A DNA stretch of 64,000 nucleotides from PBB1 sp965229345 (GTDB taxonomy: Bacteria; Pseudomonadota; Gammaproteobacteria; Burkholderiales; Burkholderiaceae_C), in the NCBI GenBank assembly GCA_965229345.1, contig OZ245872.1, positions 1,116,001 through 1,180,000 of the forward strand. The letters run 5' to 3'. Shown in pieces: positions 33,891 through 45,486 of the stretch. The notes beneath the pieces were generated by a model that made no database searches, was not told where the DNA came from, and was given only the letters and a program-made list of their open reading frames with translations. The translations under genes were made by a program, and so were the position numbers. Position 1 is the first letter of the stretch; each line of letters starts with the position of its first letter.

Positions 33891-33966
33891 GCCCTTGTAG
33901 CTCAGTTGGTAGAGCAGCGGTTTTGTAAACCGAAGGTCGCGGGTTCGATTCCTGCCGGGGGCACCA
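33891..33966 (+). tRNA. tRNA-Thr (anticodon UGU)
   Basis: A 76-base tRNA including an encoded CCA end. The acceptor stem pairs GCCCTTG with CGGGGGC (two G-U pairs). D-arm AGCTCAGTTGGTAGAGC, anticodon loop TTTGTAA (anticodon TGT) and T-loop GGTTCGATTCC are all canonical. Confidence 0.97.
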
Positions 33967-34058
33967 ATCCAGGGTGCGAAGTGGCGCCTCAGCTCGCCCG
34001 GTCGAGGCGAGTGCCGATCGAGCACGGTGCTGCCTGTCTGTGCTGAAAGGAAGACACG

Positions 34059-34424
34059 ATGTTTCTCCTCCGTGATCGAACGAAGTTCAACTCCGACGTC
34101 GACCTGATCCTTCGAATGTCCTTCGAGATCGAGACCGACAGCAGCAAGAACCCGGCCTTCCCGTCCTTCATCAGCTATCTGAGCCACCTGAGCGAGATCT
34201 GGAACGGGAACGGCACGCCGGAGCACGCGGCGGTCCACATGGCATGCACGTACTGCAAGAGCTTGGTGGACAAAGGCGATGCGGTGCGCAAGGCCGAGGC
34301 GCAGGCGCTGCGAACCCGCATCGACGAGGCCATCCCGGTGTACGTGTCGCGCGGTCAGCTGACCCAGGACTGGGGCTCGCACTACACGGGCTTGCTCCAG
34401 AAGTCCGCCGACCCGCTGGCCTGA
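34059..34424 (+). CDS. Hypothetical protein
   Basis: A 121-residue protein with no recognised domain. The sequence starts MFLLRDRTKFNSDVDLILRM and includes EIWNGNGTPEHAAVHMACTY (with a C-x2-C, CTYCK). Its later half is helical (KAEAQALRTRIDEAIPVYVS). An AAAGGA ribosome site lies before the ATG, supporting expression. There is no signal peptide or membrane segment. It sits between the tRNA-Thr and the convergent dciA-like gene. Confidence 0.65.
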   Translation: MFLLRDRTKFNSDVDLILRMSFEIETDSSKNPAFPSFISYLSHLSEIWNGNGTPEHAAVHMACTYCKSLVDKGDAVRKAEAQALRTRIDEAIPVYVSRGQLTQDWGSHYTGLLQKSADPLA

Positions 34425-34463
34425 CCCGCTGACCCACGGCTTGCAGGCGCGCGGGTGCGTCCT

Positions 34464-34778
34464 TCAGGCCGATCGAACCTTGATCCTCAGCGGCACCGCC
34501 GCAAACCCGCAGTCGAGCAGCCGCTGCTCCAGCCGAGGCTGAAGCTGGCGCAGCTTGGCCGCCACGCTGGCATTGGCGGCCACCAAGGTCCAGCCCCCTT
34601 CGTCTGCCGGGCTGGCAGTCACGTGGGGCGCCAGAGAGGCGGCGAGGCAGGGCAGCACCGCGGCGTGGCGGCGCCTGGAATCCTCGAGCCGGTGCCGCAG
34701 CAGCGACAAGGACGCACTGGCGTTCAGCGCCTGGCTGATCGGCAGGGCATCGGGGACACTGGCGGTGTGCTTGCTCAT
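34464..34778 (-). CDS. dciA: DciA-like DUF721 protein
   Basis: A 104-residue DUF721 protein, probably the DciA helicase operator that helps load DnaB in bacteria lacking DnaC/DnaI. The pattern WTLVAANASVAAKLRQLQPR and the C-terminal short strand PLRIKVRSA fit the KH-like core of the family. Start is the ATG at 34778. It is divergent from secA, a placement noted for DUF721 genes in betaproteobacteria. The overall identity is based on limited sequence features, so confidence is moderate. Confidence 0.75.
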   Translation of the reverse strand: MSKHTASVPDALPISQALNASASLSLLRHRLEDSRRRHAAVLPCLAASLAPHVTASPADEGGWTLVAANASVAAKLRQLQPRLEQRLLDCGFAAVPLRIKVRSA

Positions 34779-34941
34779 GCGTCAAGTCAGTGTAGGCCAG
34801 CCCGGCGGGCGGCAAATGCCGGCGCCGGGGCACCGCGATCACCGGAGAACGCGGTGGCCGGGCGGTAAACTCGAGAGCTTTGCCGCGTCACCCGGCCTCG
34901 ACGGTCCGGCGTGCGCGACGCCAACTCCCTTCTGACGCCGC

Positions 34942-37746
<2,805 letters not shown>

Positions 37747-37789
37747 GCGCAGCGCAGACACCGTTCAGCCTGACCCCGAGGAACCTGCG

Positions 37790-39031
37790 ATGCCCGTCCA
37801 TCTGCAAGCACCGAATCCCGCCGATCTGAAGCCCGTCCCGGGCGTGCAACTGGGCACCGCGAGGGCCGGCGTGCGCAAGGCCAACCGGCGCGACGTGCTG
37901 GTGGTCACCCTGGCCGAAGGCTCACAGGTGGCCGGCGTGTTCACCCGCAACCGCTTCTGCGCGGCGCCGGTGCAGCTGTGCCGCCAGCACCTGGCCCTCG
38001 ACCGCGGCGCCACGCCGGGCATCCGGGCGATCCTGGTCAACACCGGAAATGCGAACGCCGGCACCGGTGAAGACGGCCTGGCGCGTGCCCGCTCGACCTG
38101 CGTGGCGCTGGCTGCGCACCTGGGTGGGCGGCCTGAACAGGTGCTGCCGTTTTCCACCGGCGTGATCATGGAAACGCTGCCCAACGATCGCATCGAAGCG
38201 GGCCTGCCCGCAGCACTCGCCGATCTGCATGCCGACCACTGGGCGCAGGCCGCCGAAGCCATCATGACCACCGACACCCTGCCCAAGGCAGCGTCGGCGC
38301 AGGTGCTGATCGGCGGCGAGACGGTCACCATCACCGGCATCAGCAAGGGCGCCGGCATGATCCGCCCGAACATGGCGACGATGCTCGGCTTCATCGCCAC
38401 CGACGCGGTGCTGGCGCCTGGCCTGCTGGACACCTTGGTGCGCGAGACAGCCGACCGCTCGTTCAACCGCATCACGATCGACGGCGACACCTCGACCAAC
38501 GACTCCTTCGTGCTGATCGCCACACAGCAGGCCGGCCATGCACCGATCACGCAACTCGACAGCGGTGATGGTGCGGTGTTGCGCGAGGCGGTGATCTCTG
38601 TGGCGACGACGCTGGCTCAGGCCATCGTGCGCGACGGCGAAGGCGCGACCAAATTCATCACCGTGCAGGTCGATGGCGGCGCCACCGAAGCCGAATGCCA
38701 GCTGGCGGCCTATGCCATTGCCCACTCGCCGCTGGTCAAGACGGCGTTTTTTGCCAGCGATCCGAACCTCGGCCGCATCCTGGCGGCGGTGGGCTACGCC
38801 GGCATCGCCGACCTCGACCAGACGCTGATCGATCTGCACCTCGACGACGTGCAGGTGGTCACCCGCGGCGGACGCCACCCGGCGTACCGCGAGGAAGACG
38901 GCCAGCGGGTGATGAAGCAAAGCGAGATCACGGTGCGGGTGAACCTGAACCGCGGTGTGGCCAGCACCACGGTGTGGACCTGCGATCTCAGCTACGACTA
39001 CGTGAAGATCAACGCCGACTACCGCAGTTGA
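37790..39031 (+). CDS. argJ: Bifunctional glutamate N-acetyltransferase/ornithine acetyltransferase
   Basis: ArgJ recycles the acetyl group between acetylornithine and glutamate and can also acetylate glutamate from acetyl-CoA. The 413-residue precursor self-cleaves at the Thr in NMATMLGFIATDA, seen here after GISKGAGMIRP. Other family motifs are GVFTRNRFCAAPV, LVNTGNANAGTG and FNRITIDGDTSTNDSFVLI. I choose the ATG at 37790 with GAGGAA upstream, rather than the longer frame overlapping secA. Confidence 0.97.
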   Translation: MPVHLQAPNPADLKPVPGVQLGTARAGVRKANRRDVLVVTLAEGSQVAGVFTRNRFCAAPVQLCRQHLALDRGATPGIRAILVNTGNANAGTGEDGLARARSTCVALAAHLGGRPEQVLPFSTGVIMETLPNDRIEAGLPAALADLHADHWAQAAEAIMTTDTLPKAASAQVLIGGETVTITGISKGAGMIRPNMATMLGFIATDAVLAPGLLDTLVRETADRSFNRITIDGDTSTNDSFVLIATQQAGHAPITQLDSGDGAVLREAVISVATTLAQAIVRDGEGATKFITVQVDGGATEAECQLAAYAIAHSPLVKTAFFASDPNLGRILAAVGYAGIADLDQTLIDLHLDDVQVVTRGGRHPAYREEDGQRVMKQSEITVRVNLNRGVASTTVWTCDLSYDYVKINADYRS

Positions 39032-39056
39032 CCGGCCAGCTGCAACGCGCTGCCAC

Positions 39057-39830
39057 TCACAGCGCGGGCAGCCGGTCCACCGCGTCGGTGAACAGCGCGT
39101 CCACGCCCCAGCCGAACAGCCGCCTGGCCACCGCCGCATCGTTCACCGTGTAGGCCATCGCCAGCAGCCCCACGGCGTGCAGCCGCTCGACCCACCCAGC
39201 GTCCACCAGCACGAAGTCGGCCACCACCGCCACGCAGCCCAGCGCCTGCGCCAGTTCGAACCAGCCTGGCGTCAGCGCGTCGATCAGCAGCGCACGCGGC
39301 AACTCCGGCGCAGCGTCACGGGCGGCGGCCACCGCGTCTGCCGAGAACGAGCTGAGCAGCGGCGCCTCGGCCTGACCCCGCCACAGCCGCGCCGCTTCGG
39401 CGGCAACGCGCTGCCCGGTCAGCGCCTCCACCCCAGGCGTCGGCTTGATCTCGATGTTCAGCAGCGAGCCGGTCGAGGTGCAGAACTGCGCGATCGACTC
39501 CAGCGTCGGCAGGCGCTCCCCGGCGTAGGCGGCGCTGTGCCAGCGGCCGGCGTCCAGCGCCGCCAGCTCGGCCCAGGTGCGATTCCCGGCCACGCCGGCG
39601 GTGTTGGTGGTGCGCTCGAGCGTGGTGTCGTGCAGCAGGAAGGCCACGCCGTCGGCGCTGAGCTTCACATCGCACTCGAAGGCGCGGCAGCCATGGTGGT
39701 GGCCGAGGCGAAAGGCCGCCAGCGTGTTCTCGGGCGCCAGCGTCCCAGCGCCCCGGTGCGCGAGCCAGCGGCACGATCGCCATGGGCTCTGTGGCGGCAG
39801 CGCGGTGGGGTGGGGCCTGTCGGTGTTCAT
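39057..39830 (-). CDS. ugpQ: Glycerophosphodiester phosphodiesterase
   Basis: A 257-residue GDPD-family protein that should hydrolyse glycerophosphodiesters to glycerol-3-phosphate and an alcohol. The catalytic block AHRGAGTLAPENTLAAF has the first His, Arg and Glu, and FECDVKLSADGVAFLLHD adds the metal-binding Glu, Asp and second His. NIEIKPTPG supplies another metal ligand. No signal peptide is seen, so the cytoplasmic UgpQ-like form is likely. The start at 39830 (MNTDRPHP) is preferred. It converges with argJ. Confidence 0.92.
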   Translation of the reverse strand: MNTDRPHPTALPPQSPWRSCRWLAHRGAGTLAPENTLAAFRLGHHHGCRAFECDVKLSADGVAFLLHDTTLERTTNTAGVAGNRTWAELAALDAGRWHSAAYAGERLPTLESIAQFCTSTGSLLNIEIKPTPGVEALTGQRVAAEAARLWRGQAEAPLLSSFSADAVAAARDAAPELPRALLIDALTPGWFELAQALGCVAVVADFVLVDAGWVERLHAVGLLAMAYTVNDAAVARRLFGWGVDALFTDAVDRLPAL

Positions 39831-40020
39831 CGGTTCAGATCGGCTGTGGCGGCATCGGGGTGCGCCCACGCAACAACGATAGAGCGGTTTGCCATGTCGA
39901 GGAGTCCCCACATCGCGGTTTGGGCCGGTGAGCAACGACAATCAGGCATTCTCGCAACGCGTGTGCCTCTGGGGCGCGTCCGGCCCGTCCGGGCGGCGCC
40001 CCTCGCCAGTCGCCTCATCC

Positions 40021-43000
40021 ATGAACGCACCCACGACCCTGACCGAATTGGTGTCTGCGAGCCGCGTCGAAACCGGCTCGCCTCGCCTGCGCGAGATTCC
40101 GTACAACTACACCTCGTTCTCCGACCGCGAAATCGTGCTGCGGTTGCTCGGCGCGCGCGCCTGGGAACTGCTGGGCCGGCTGCGCGGCGAGCGCCAGACC
40201 GGCCGCTCGGCACGCATGCTCTACGAGGTGCTGGGCGACATCTGGGTGGTGCAGCGCAACCCGTACCTGCAAGACGACCTGCTCGACAGCCCCAAGCGCC
40301 GCCAGCTGCTGATCGATGCGCTGCACCATCGGCTCAGCGAGGTGGAAGCGCGCGCCAAGCCCAGCGACGGCGCGCACCACGGTGAAGTCAACGAACTGCT
40401 CGCCTGCGCGAAAGCCGCGGTGCAACGCTTTGCCGACCAGTTCGACGAGGTCGCCCGCCTGCGTCGCCGTGCCACCAAGACGCTGCGCCGCTGCACCGCC
40501 GCCGACAACGTCAAGTTCGATGCGCTGTCGCGCGTGTCGCACGTCACCGATGCCACCGACTGGCGCGTCGAGTACCCGTTCGTCGTGCTCATGCCCGACA
40601 CTGAGGCCGAGATGGCCGCGCTGGTCAAGGCGTGCGTCGAGCTGGGCCTGACCATCATCCCGCGCGGCGGCGGCACCGGCTACACCGGCGGTGCGATCCC
40701 GCTGACCTGGAGCAGCGCGGTCATCAACACCGAGAAGCTCGAGGCGATGAGCGAGGTCGAGATGCGCCAGCTGCCCGGTGTCGAGCAGCCGGTGGCCACC
40801 GTGTGGAGCGAAGCCGGTGTCGTCACCCAGCGCGTGGCCGATGCGGCCGAGCGCGGCGGCTATGTGTTCGCGGTCGATCCGACCTCGGCCGAGGCCAGCT
40901 GCATCGGCGGCAACATCGCGATGAACGCCGGCGGCAAGAAGGCCGTGCTGTGGGGCACAGCGCTCGACAACCTCGCCTCGTGGCGCATGGTCACACCCGA
41001 GGCCAAGTGGCTTGAAGTCACCCGACTGAACCACAACCTCGGCAAGATCCACGATGTCGAGGTCGCCAGCTTCGAGCTGAAGTACTTCGACGCGAGCGGC
41101 AAGACGCTCGAGCGCACCGAGCGGCTCGACATCCCCGGCGCCACCTTCCGCAAGGAAGGTCTGGGCAAGGACGTCACCGACAAGTTCCTCGCCGGCCTGC
41201 CGGGCATCCAGAAGGAAGGCTGTGACGGCCTGATCACCAGCGCGCGCTGGATCGTCCACAAGATGCCAGCGCACATCCGCACGGTGTGCCTCGAATTCTT
41301 CGGCAACGCGAAGGACGCGGTGCCCAGCATCGTCGAGATCAAGGACTACATGTTCGCCCAGGCCAAGGCCGGTGGCGCGGTGCTGGCAGGGCTCGAGCAC
41401 CTGGACGATCGCTACCTGAAGGCGGTCGGCTACGCCACCAAGAGCAAGCGCGCCCACGTGGGTGCCAACGCCAACGGCCTGCCCAAGATGGTGCTGTTCG
41501 GCGACATCGCTGGCGACGATGCCGACGTGGTCGCGCGTGCCACCAGCGAGGTGATCCGCATTGCCAACAGCCGCGCCGGCGAGGGCTTTGTCGCGGTCAA
41601 CCCCGAAGCGCGCAAGAAGTTCTGGCTGGATCGGAAAAGAACCGCGGCGATCAGCAAGCACACCAACGCCTTCAAGGTGAACGAAGACGTGGTGATCCCG
41701 CTGCCGCGCATGGGCGAGTACACCGAAGGCATCGAGCGCATCAACATCGAGCTCAGCCTGCGCAACAAGCTGGCACTGCTCGACGCGCTGGAGGCGTTCT
41801 TCCGCAAGGGCCAGTTGCCGCTGGGCAAGGGCGACGACGCGGTCGACATCCCGTCGGCCGAGCTGCTCGAAGACCGGGTGCAGCAGGCCCTCACGCTGAT
41901 CGACGACGTGCGCGCGCTGTGGCAGCTCTGGATGACGCACCTCGACGCCGGCCCTGCGCCTGGCGAGCCAGGGTACTTCGCGCAGCTGCAAGACCACACG
42001 CTGCGCGCCTCCTGGAAGCAGCAGGTTCGCGCACCGCTGCAGACGATCTTTTCCGGTGCGGCGCTGTCGCCGGTGGTCGACGCCTGCCAGGCGATCCACA
42101 AGGAAGTGCTGCACGGCCGCGTCTGGGTGGCGCTGCACATGCATGCCGGCGACGGCAATGTGCACACCAACATCCCGGTCAACAGCGACGACTACCAGAT
42201 GCTGCAGACCGCGCACGAAGCGGTCACGCGCATCATGAACCTGGCGCGTCGGCTCGACGGCGTGATCTCCGGCGAGCACGGCATCGGCATCACCAAGCTC
42301 GAATTCATGAGCGACGCCGAGCTGGCCGATTTCGCCGCCTACAAGCAGCGCGTCGATCCCGAAGGCCGATTCAACAAGGGCAAGCTGCTTCGGGGTGGCG
42401 CCGGCCGCGCCGATGTGGCCGAACTTGGTGCCGAGGCGGAGTTGCGCCCATCGGACCTGACCCAGGCCTACACGCCCAGCTTCGGGCTGATGGGCCACGA
42501 GTCATTGATCATGCAGCAGAGCGACATCGGCGCCATCGCCGACAGCGTCAAGGACTGCCTGCGCTGCGGCAAGTGCAAGCCGGTGTGCGCCACCCATGTG
42601 CCGCGTGCCAATCTGCTGTACAGCCCGCGCAACAAGATCCTCGCCACCTCGCTGCTGGTCGAGGCCTTCCTGTACGAGGAGCAGACGCGCCGCGGCATCA
42701 GCCTGCGCCACTGGGAAGAGTTCGAAGACGTCGCCGACCACTGCACCGTGTGCCACAAGTGCCTGAGCCCGTGCCCGGTCAAGATCGACTTCGGCGACGT
42801 GTCGATGAACATGCGCAACCTGCTGCGCAAGATGGGCAAGAAGAGCTTCCGCCCCGGCAACGCGATGGCCATGACCTTCCTCAACGCCACCAACCCGCAA
42901 ACGATCAACCTGATGCGCGGCGCGATGGTCGGCATCGGCTACAAGGCGCAGCGGCTGGCCAACGACTTGTTGCAGCGCCTGGCCCGCAAGCAGACCGCGC

Positions 43001-43968
43001 TGCCGCCGGCGACGGTGGGCCCCGCGCCGATCAAGGAGCAGGTGATCCACTTCATCAACAAGAAGCTGCCCGGTGGGTTGCCCAAGAAGACCGCGCGTGC
43101 CTTGCTCGACATCGAGGACAAGGACTACGTGCCGATCATCCGGAATCCGCAGACGACCACCGCCGAGACCGAGGCGGTGTTCTATTTCCCCGGCTGCGGC
43201 TCGGAGCGGCTGTTCTCGCAGGTGGGCCTGGCCACGCAGGCGATGCTGTGGCACGCCGGCGTGCAGACAGTGCTGCCCCCTGGCTACCTGTGCTGCGGCT
43301 ACCCGCAGCGCGGTAGCGGCCAGTTCGACAAGGCCGACAAGATCATCACTGACAACCGGGTGCTGTTCCACCGCGTGGCCAACACGCTGAACTACCTCGA
43401 CATCAAGACGGTGGTGGTCAGCTGCGGCACCTGCTACGACCAGCTGCAGGGCTACCAGTTCGACGAGATCTTCCCCGGCTGCCGGATCATCGACATCCAC
43501 GAATACCTGCTCGAAAAGAACATCACCTTGCCGGGGCAGGGCGGCTACCTGTACCACGACCCCTGCCACAGCCCGATGAAGCTGCAGGAGCCGATGAAGA
43601 CGGTCAAGGCGCTGCTCGGCAGCAACGTGATCGACGCCAAGCGCTGCTGCGGTGAAAGCGGCACGCTGGGTGTGACGCGCCCCGACATCAGCACGCAGGT
43701 GCGCTTCCGCAAGGAAGAAGAGCTGCGCAAGGACGAGGCCGCGCTGCGCAAGACCGGTGCGGTGGCCGAAACCGGTGCGGTCAAGGTGCTCACATCGTGC
43801 CCCAGCTGCCTGCAAGGTCTCAGCCGTTACAGCGGTGACCTGCAGAACGGCCTGCTCGAAGCCGACTACATCGTCGTCGAGATGGCCAACCAGCTGCTCG
43901 GCCCCGACTGGATGCCGCAATACGTGGCGCGCGCCAACCAGGGCGGTATCGAGCGGGTGCTGGTGTGA
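40021..43968 (+). CDS. Large FAD-linked oxidase fused to Fe-S and CCG domains (DUF3683 type)
   Basis: A 1315-residue soluble-looking fusion. An N-terminal DUF3683-like region (about residues 1-140) precedes a FAD-binding PCMH domain (about 150-370, with IPRGGGTGYTGGAI) and an FAD-oxidase C-terminal domain (to about 790, GEHGIGITKLEFM). Then come two ferredoxin-like 4Fe-4S motifs, CLRCGKCKPVC near 845 and CTVCHKCLSPCP near 907. Two CCG (heterodisulfide-reductase-like) segments finish it, FPGCGSERLF near 1056 and HDPCHSP with CCGESGTLG near 1180. The layout resembles glycolate/D-lactate oxidase subunits joined in one chain. The substrate is unknown; a 2-hydroxyacid is the best guess. The start is the ATG at 40021, with an earlier ATG at 39889 less likely. 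Confidence 0.9.
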   Translation: MNAPTTLTELVSASRVETGSPRLREIPYNYTSFSDREIVLRLLGARAWELLGRLRGERQTGRSARMLYEVLGDIWVVQRNPYLQDDLLDSPKRRQLLIDALHHRLSEVEARAKPSDGAHHGEVNELLACAKAAVQRFADQFDEVARLRRRATKTLRRCTAADNVKFDALSRVSHVTDATDWRVEYPFVVLMPDTEAEMAALVKACVELGLTIIPRGGGTGYTGGAIPLTWSSAVINTEKLEAMSEVEMRQLPGVEQPVATVWSEAGVVTQRVADAAERGGYVFAVDPTSAEASCIGGNIAMNAGGKKAVLWGTALDNLASWRMVTPEAKWLEVTRLNHNLGKIHDVEVASFELKYFDASGKTLERTERLDIPGATFRKEGLGKDVTDKFLAGLPGIQKEGCDGLITSARWIVHKMPAHIRTVCLEFFGNAKDAVPSIVEIKDYMFAQAKAGGAVLAGLEHLDDRYLKAVGYATKSKRAHVGANANGLPKMVLFGDIAGDDADVVARATSEVIRIANSRAGEGFVAVNPEARKKFWLDRKRTAAISKHTNAFKVNEDVVIPLPRMGEYTEGIERINIELSLRNKLALLDALEAFFRKGQLPLGKGDDAVDIPSAELLEDRVQQALTLIDDVRALWQLWMTHLDAGPAPGEPGYFAQLQDHTLRASWKQQVRAPLQTIFSGAALSPVVDACQAIHKEVLHGRVWVALHMHAGDGNVHTNIPVNSDDYQMLQTAHEAVTRIMNLARRLDGVISGEHGIGITKLEFMSDAELADFAAYKQRVDPEGRFNKGKLLRGGAGRADVAELGAEAELRPSDLTQAYTPSFGLMGHESLIMQQSDIGAIADSVKDCLRCGKCKPVCATHVPRANLLYSPRNKILATSLLVEAFLYEEQTRRGISLRHWEEFEDVADHCTVCHKCLSPCPVKIDFGDVSMNMRNLLRKMGKKSFRPGNAMAMTFLNATNPQTINLMRGAMVGIGYKAQRLANDLLQRLARKQTALPPATVGPAPIKEQVIHFINKKLPGGLPKKTARALLDIEDKDYVPIIRNPQTTTAETEAVFYFPGCGSERLFSQVGLATQAMLWHAGVQTVLPPGYLCCGYPQRGSGQFDKADKIITDNRVLFHRVANTLNYLDIKTVVVSCGTCYDQLQGYQFDEIFPGCRIIDIHEYLLEKNITLPGQGGYLYHDPCHSPMKLQEPMKTVKALLGSNVIDAKRCCGESGTLGVTRPDISTQVRFRKEEELRKDEAALRKTGAVAETGAVKVLTSCPSCLQGLSRYSGDLQNGLLEADYIVVEMANQLLGPDWMPQYVARANQGGIERVLV

Positions 43969-44117
43969 CGATGCACTGCGCTGGCCGCGAGTTTTGCCGA
44001 GTCAGTTTGGCCTGAATCTTGCTCAAACAGAGTTGGCTGTTTTAAGTGGATGAAGTGCACCGCAAGTGCACGGCTACCGACCTCTTAGCAGCTTTTGGTT
44101 ACGGTTGCATGAGGTCT

Positions 44118-44136
44118 ACCCCCGCGACTGAGGGGT
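44118..44136 (+). promoter_or_regulatory. Inverted repeat ACCCC-N9-GGGGT upstream of PEP-CTERM gene 1
   Basis: ACCCCCGCGACTGAGGGGT is conserved base for base upstream of both PEP-CTERM genes. It ends next to the expected -35 position, as an activator or repressor site would. The regulator is unknown. Confidence 0.5.
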
Positions 44137-44158
44137 GTCGCAGACCCGGGGCGCCTCG

Positions 44159-44164
44159 TATAAC
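44159..44164 (+). promoter_or_regulatory. Putative -10 hexamer for PEP-CTERM gene 1
   Basis: TATAAC in the conserved CGCCTCGTATAACCTG context, 58 bases before the ATG. The -35 equivalent (TGTCGC) is weak. A well-spaced sigma-54 site was not found. Confidence 0.5.
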
Positions 44165-44222
44165 CTGACCAGCGCTGAGAAATCGGTGGCCTTTTTTCTA
44201 ACCCCTCTCAGGAGTACGCTCA

Positions 44223-44678
44223 ATGAAACTTAAACACATCGCCGCGGCGGCCGTCATGGCCGTAAGCGGATCGGCATTTGCTGCAGGTGCGGCACTTGGC
44301 CCGATCGACAACTCGGTCAAGCCAGTCTTCTCGCTGGTTCCAGCGGGTTTCTTTCAAGACTTCTACACCTTCACGATCGCCAATCCGGGCACTGTGTTTG
44401 GTGAAATTCAAAGCGCCGGTATTTCCAACTTCACAGTGTCATTGATCAGCGGGCCCACCACCATCGCGTTCGACACTACCCCAGTGAGTTTCAGCTTTGG
44501 TGGCCTGTCTGCCGGCAGCTACACGCTGTCGGTCCTGGGGTTCCCCTCGACTAGTGGTGGTTACGGTGGTTATGTTTCTTCTCTTACCGCGCCGGTTCCT
44601 GAGCCAGAAACCTACGCGCTGATGCTGGCTGGTCTGGGCGTGGTGGGCTTCATGGCAGCACGTCGCCGTCAAAGCTGA
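44223..44678 (+). CDS. FxDxF family PEP-CTERM protein (copy 1)
   Basis: A 151-residue exported protein. The signal peptide is residues 1-20 (MKLKHIAAAAVMAVSGSAFA). The F-x-D-x-Y motif is at 44-48 (FQDFY), then TFTI. The mature part is rich in Ser, Gly and Thr. The C-terminal sorting signal begins VPEPETYALMLAGLG at residue 125 and ends in ARRR. Exosortase is expected to cut near the PEP motif after export and release or attach the protein at the cell surface. CTCTCAGGAG supplies the ribosome site. The paralogue is next in tandem. The exosortase gene is about 7 kb downstream. Base composition is visibly less GC-rich than the surrounding genes. Confidence 0.93.
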   Translation: MKLKHIAAAAVMAVSGSAFAAGAALGPIDNSVKPVFSLVPAGFFQDFYTFTIANPGTVFGEIQSAGISNFTVSLISGPTTIAFDTTPVSFSFGGLSAGSYTLSVLGFPSTSGGYGGYVSSLTAPVPEPETYALMLAGLGVVGFMAARRRQS

Positions 44679-44721
44679 TCTACGCGGCCGCGAGTTGCCA
44701 AAAGGCAGCTCTGCGACACCC

Positions 44722-44747
44722 AAGGCGGTGCAAATGCACCGCCTTTT
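44722..44747 (+). terminator. Intrinsic terminator after PEP-CTERM gene 1
   Basis: AGGCGGTGCA pairs with TGCACCGCCT around AA, followed by TT: a strong stem with a short T-run, repeated almost identically after the second gene. Confidence 0.85.
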
Positions 44748-44861
44748 CATTGGTGCTGCGGTGTCGCGGCATCCGCGACGAAGACCCCGTTTTGCCGGCG
44801 TTCCATCAAGTGCGCGGCCGCCGACCCTTTGACAGCTTTTGGTTACGGTTGTATGAGCTCT

Positions 44862-44880
44862 ACCCCCGCGACTGAGGGGT
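44862..44880 (+). promoter_or_regulatory. Inverted repeat ACCCC-N9-GGGGT upstream of PEP-CTERM gene 2
   Basis: Identical to the element at 44118-44136, exactly 744 bases downstream. Confidence 0.5.
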
Positions 44881-44902
44881 GCCACAAACCCGGATCGCCT
44901 CG

Positions 44903-44908
44903 TATAAC
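44903..44908 (+). promoter_or_regulatory. Putative -10 hexamer for PEP-CTERM gene 2
   Basis: TATAAC in the same CGCCTCGTATAACCTG context as copy 1, 58 bases before the ATG. Confidence 0.5.
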
Positions 44909-44966
44909 CTGTCCATCGCTGAGAAATCGGTGGCTTTTCTTCTAACCCCTCTCAGGAGCACGCTCA

Positions 44967-45443
44967 ATGAAACTCAAACACATAGCCGCGGCGGCCATAT
45001 TGGCTGTGAGCGGATCGGCATTCGCCGCTGCATATGATTTCGGGCCGCATGGTCAACTGGAGTCTTCTGGACTCGTAGTCTTGCCCGGTGGTTCGTTTGG
45101 TGACACCTACACATTCACGCTGGCAGCTCAGTCGACGGTTGCAAGCGCCGCTCAACTCATTGGCGGTTTTGGCTCGTACAGCTTGTTCAGCGGTGATGCT
45201 CTGCCTGGTGGTTTGGCTGACACCCAACTGTTCTCTTTCAATTTCGGCACCGCTCCCAATTCGGTGTCGCTCGGCGCAGGTAGTTACTTCTATGTGGTTT
45301 CCGGCCTTACCTTTGGCCCAGGTGTGTACACGCTGAATTCGTCAGCAGTCGCTGCACCGGTGCCAGAACCAGAAACCTACGCGCTGATGCTGGCCGGTCT
45401 GGGCGTGGTGGGCTTCATGGCTGCACGTCGCCGTCAAAGCTGA
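44967..45443 (+). CDS. FxDxF family PEP-CTERM protein (copy 2)
   Basis: A 158-residue paralogue of the preceding gene. The signal peptide (MKLKHIAAAAILAVSGSAFA) and C-terminal sorting signal (from VPEPETYALMLAGLG at residue 132) are nearly identical to copy 1. The F-x-D-x-Y motif again lies at residues 44-48 (FGDTY), followed by TFTL. Between them the sequence differs strongly (residues about 21-42 and 52-128), which suggests duplication followed by rapid divergence of the surface part. It has the same ribosome site and terminator as copy 1. Confidence 0.93.
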   Translation: MKLKHIAAAAILAVSGSAFAAAYDFGPHGQLESSGLVVLPGGSFGDTYTFTLAAQSTVASAAQLIGGFGSYSLFSGDALPGGLADTQLFSFNFGTAPNSVSLGAGSYFYVVSGLTFGPGVYTLNSSAVAAPVPEPETYALMLAGLGVVGFMAARRRQS

Positions 45444-45486
45444 TCTTCGCGGCCGCGAGTTGCCAGAAGGCAGCTCTGCGACACCA

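Larger units (their letters stand above)
44063..44765 (+). repeat. Tandem duplication, copy 1 (PEP-CTERM gene with control region)
   Basis: This unit and the one starting at 44807 are offset by 744 bases. They share about 150 bases of upstream sequence, the signal-peptide coding region, the PEP-CTERM coding region and the terminator, while the middle of the coding sequence differs. The edges are approximate. Confidence 0.85.

Noticed and set aside
40015..43920. Long minus-strand frames opposite the FAD/Fe-S oxidoreductase
   Set aside because: Antisense to a conserved gene with clear motifs; the translated sequences are Arg/His/Leu-rich shadows.
44080..44115. A sigma-54 promoter upstream of the PEP-CTERM genes
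   Set aside because: TTGGTTACGGTTGC has GG and GC elements but only 8 bases between them instead of 10, and copy 2 loses the GC.
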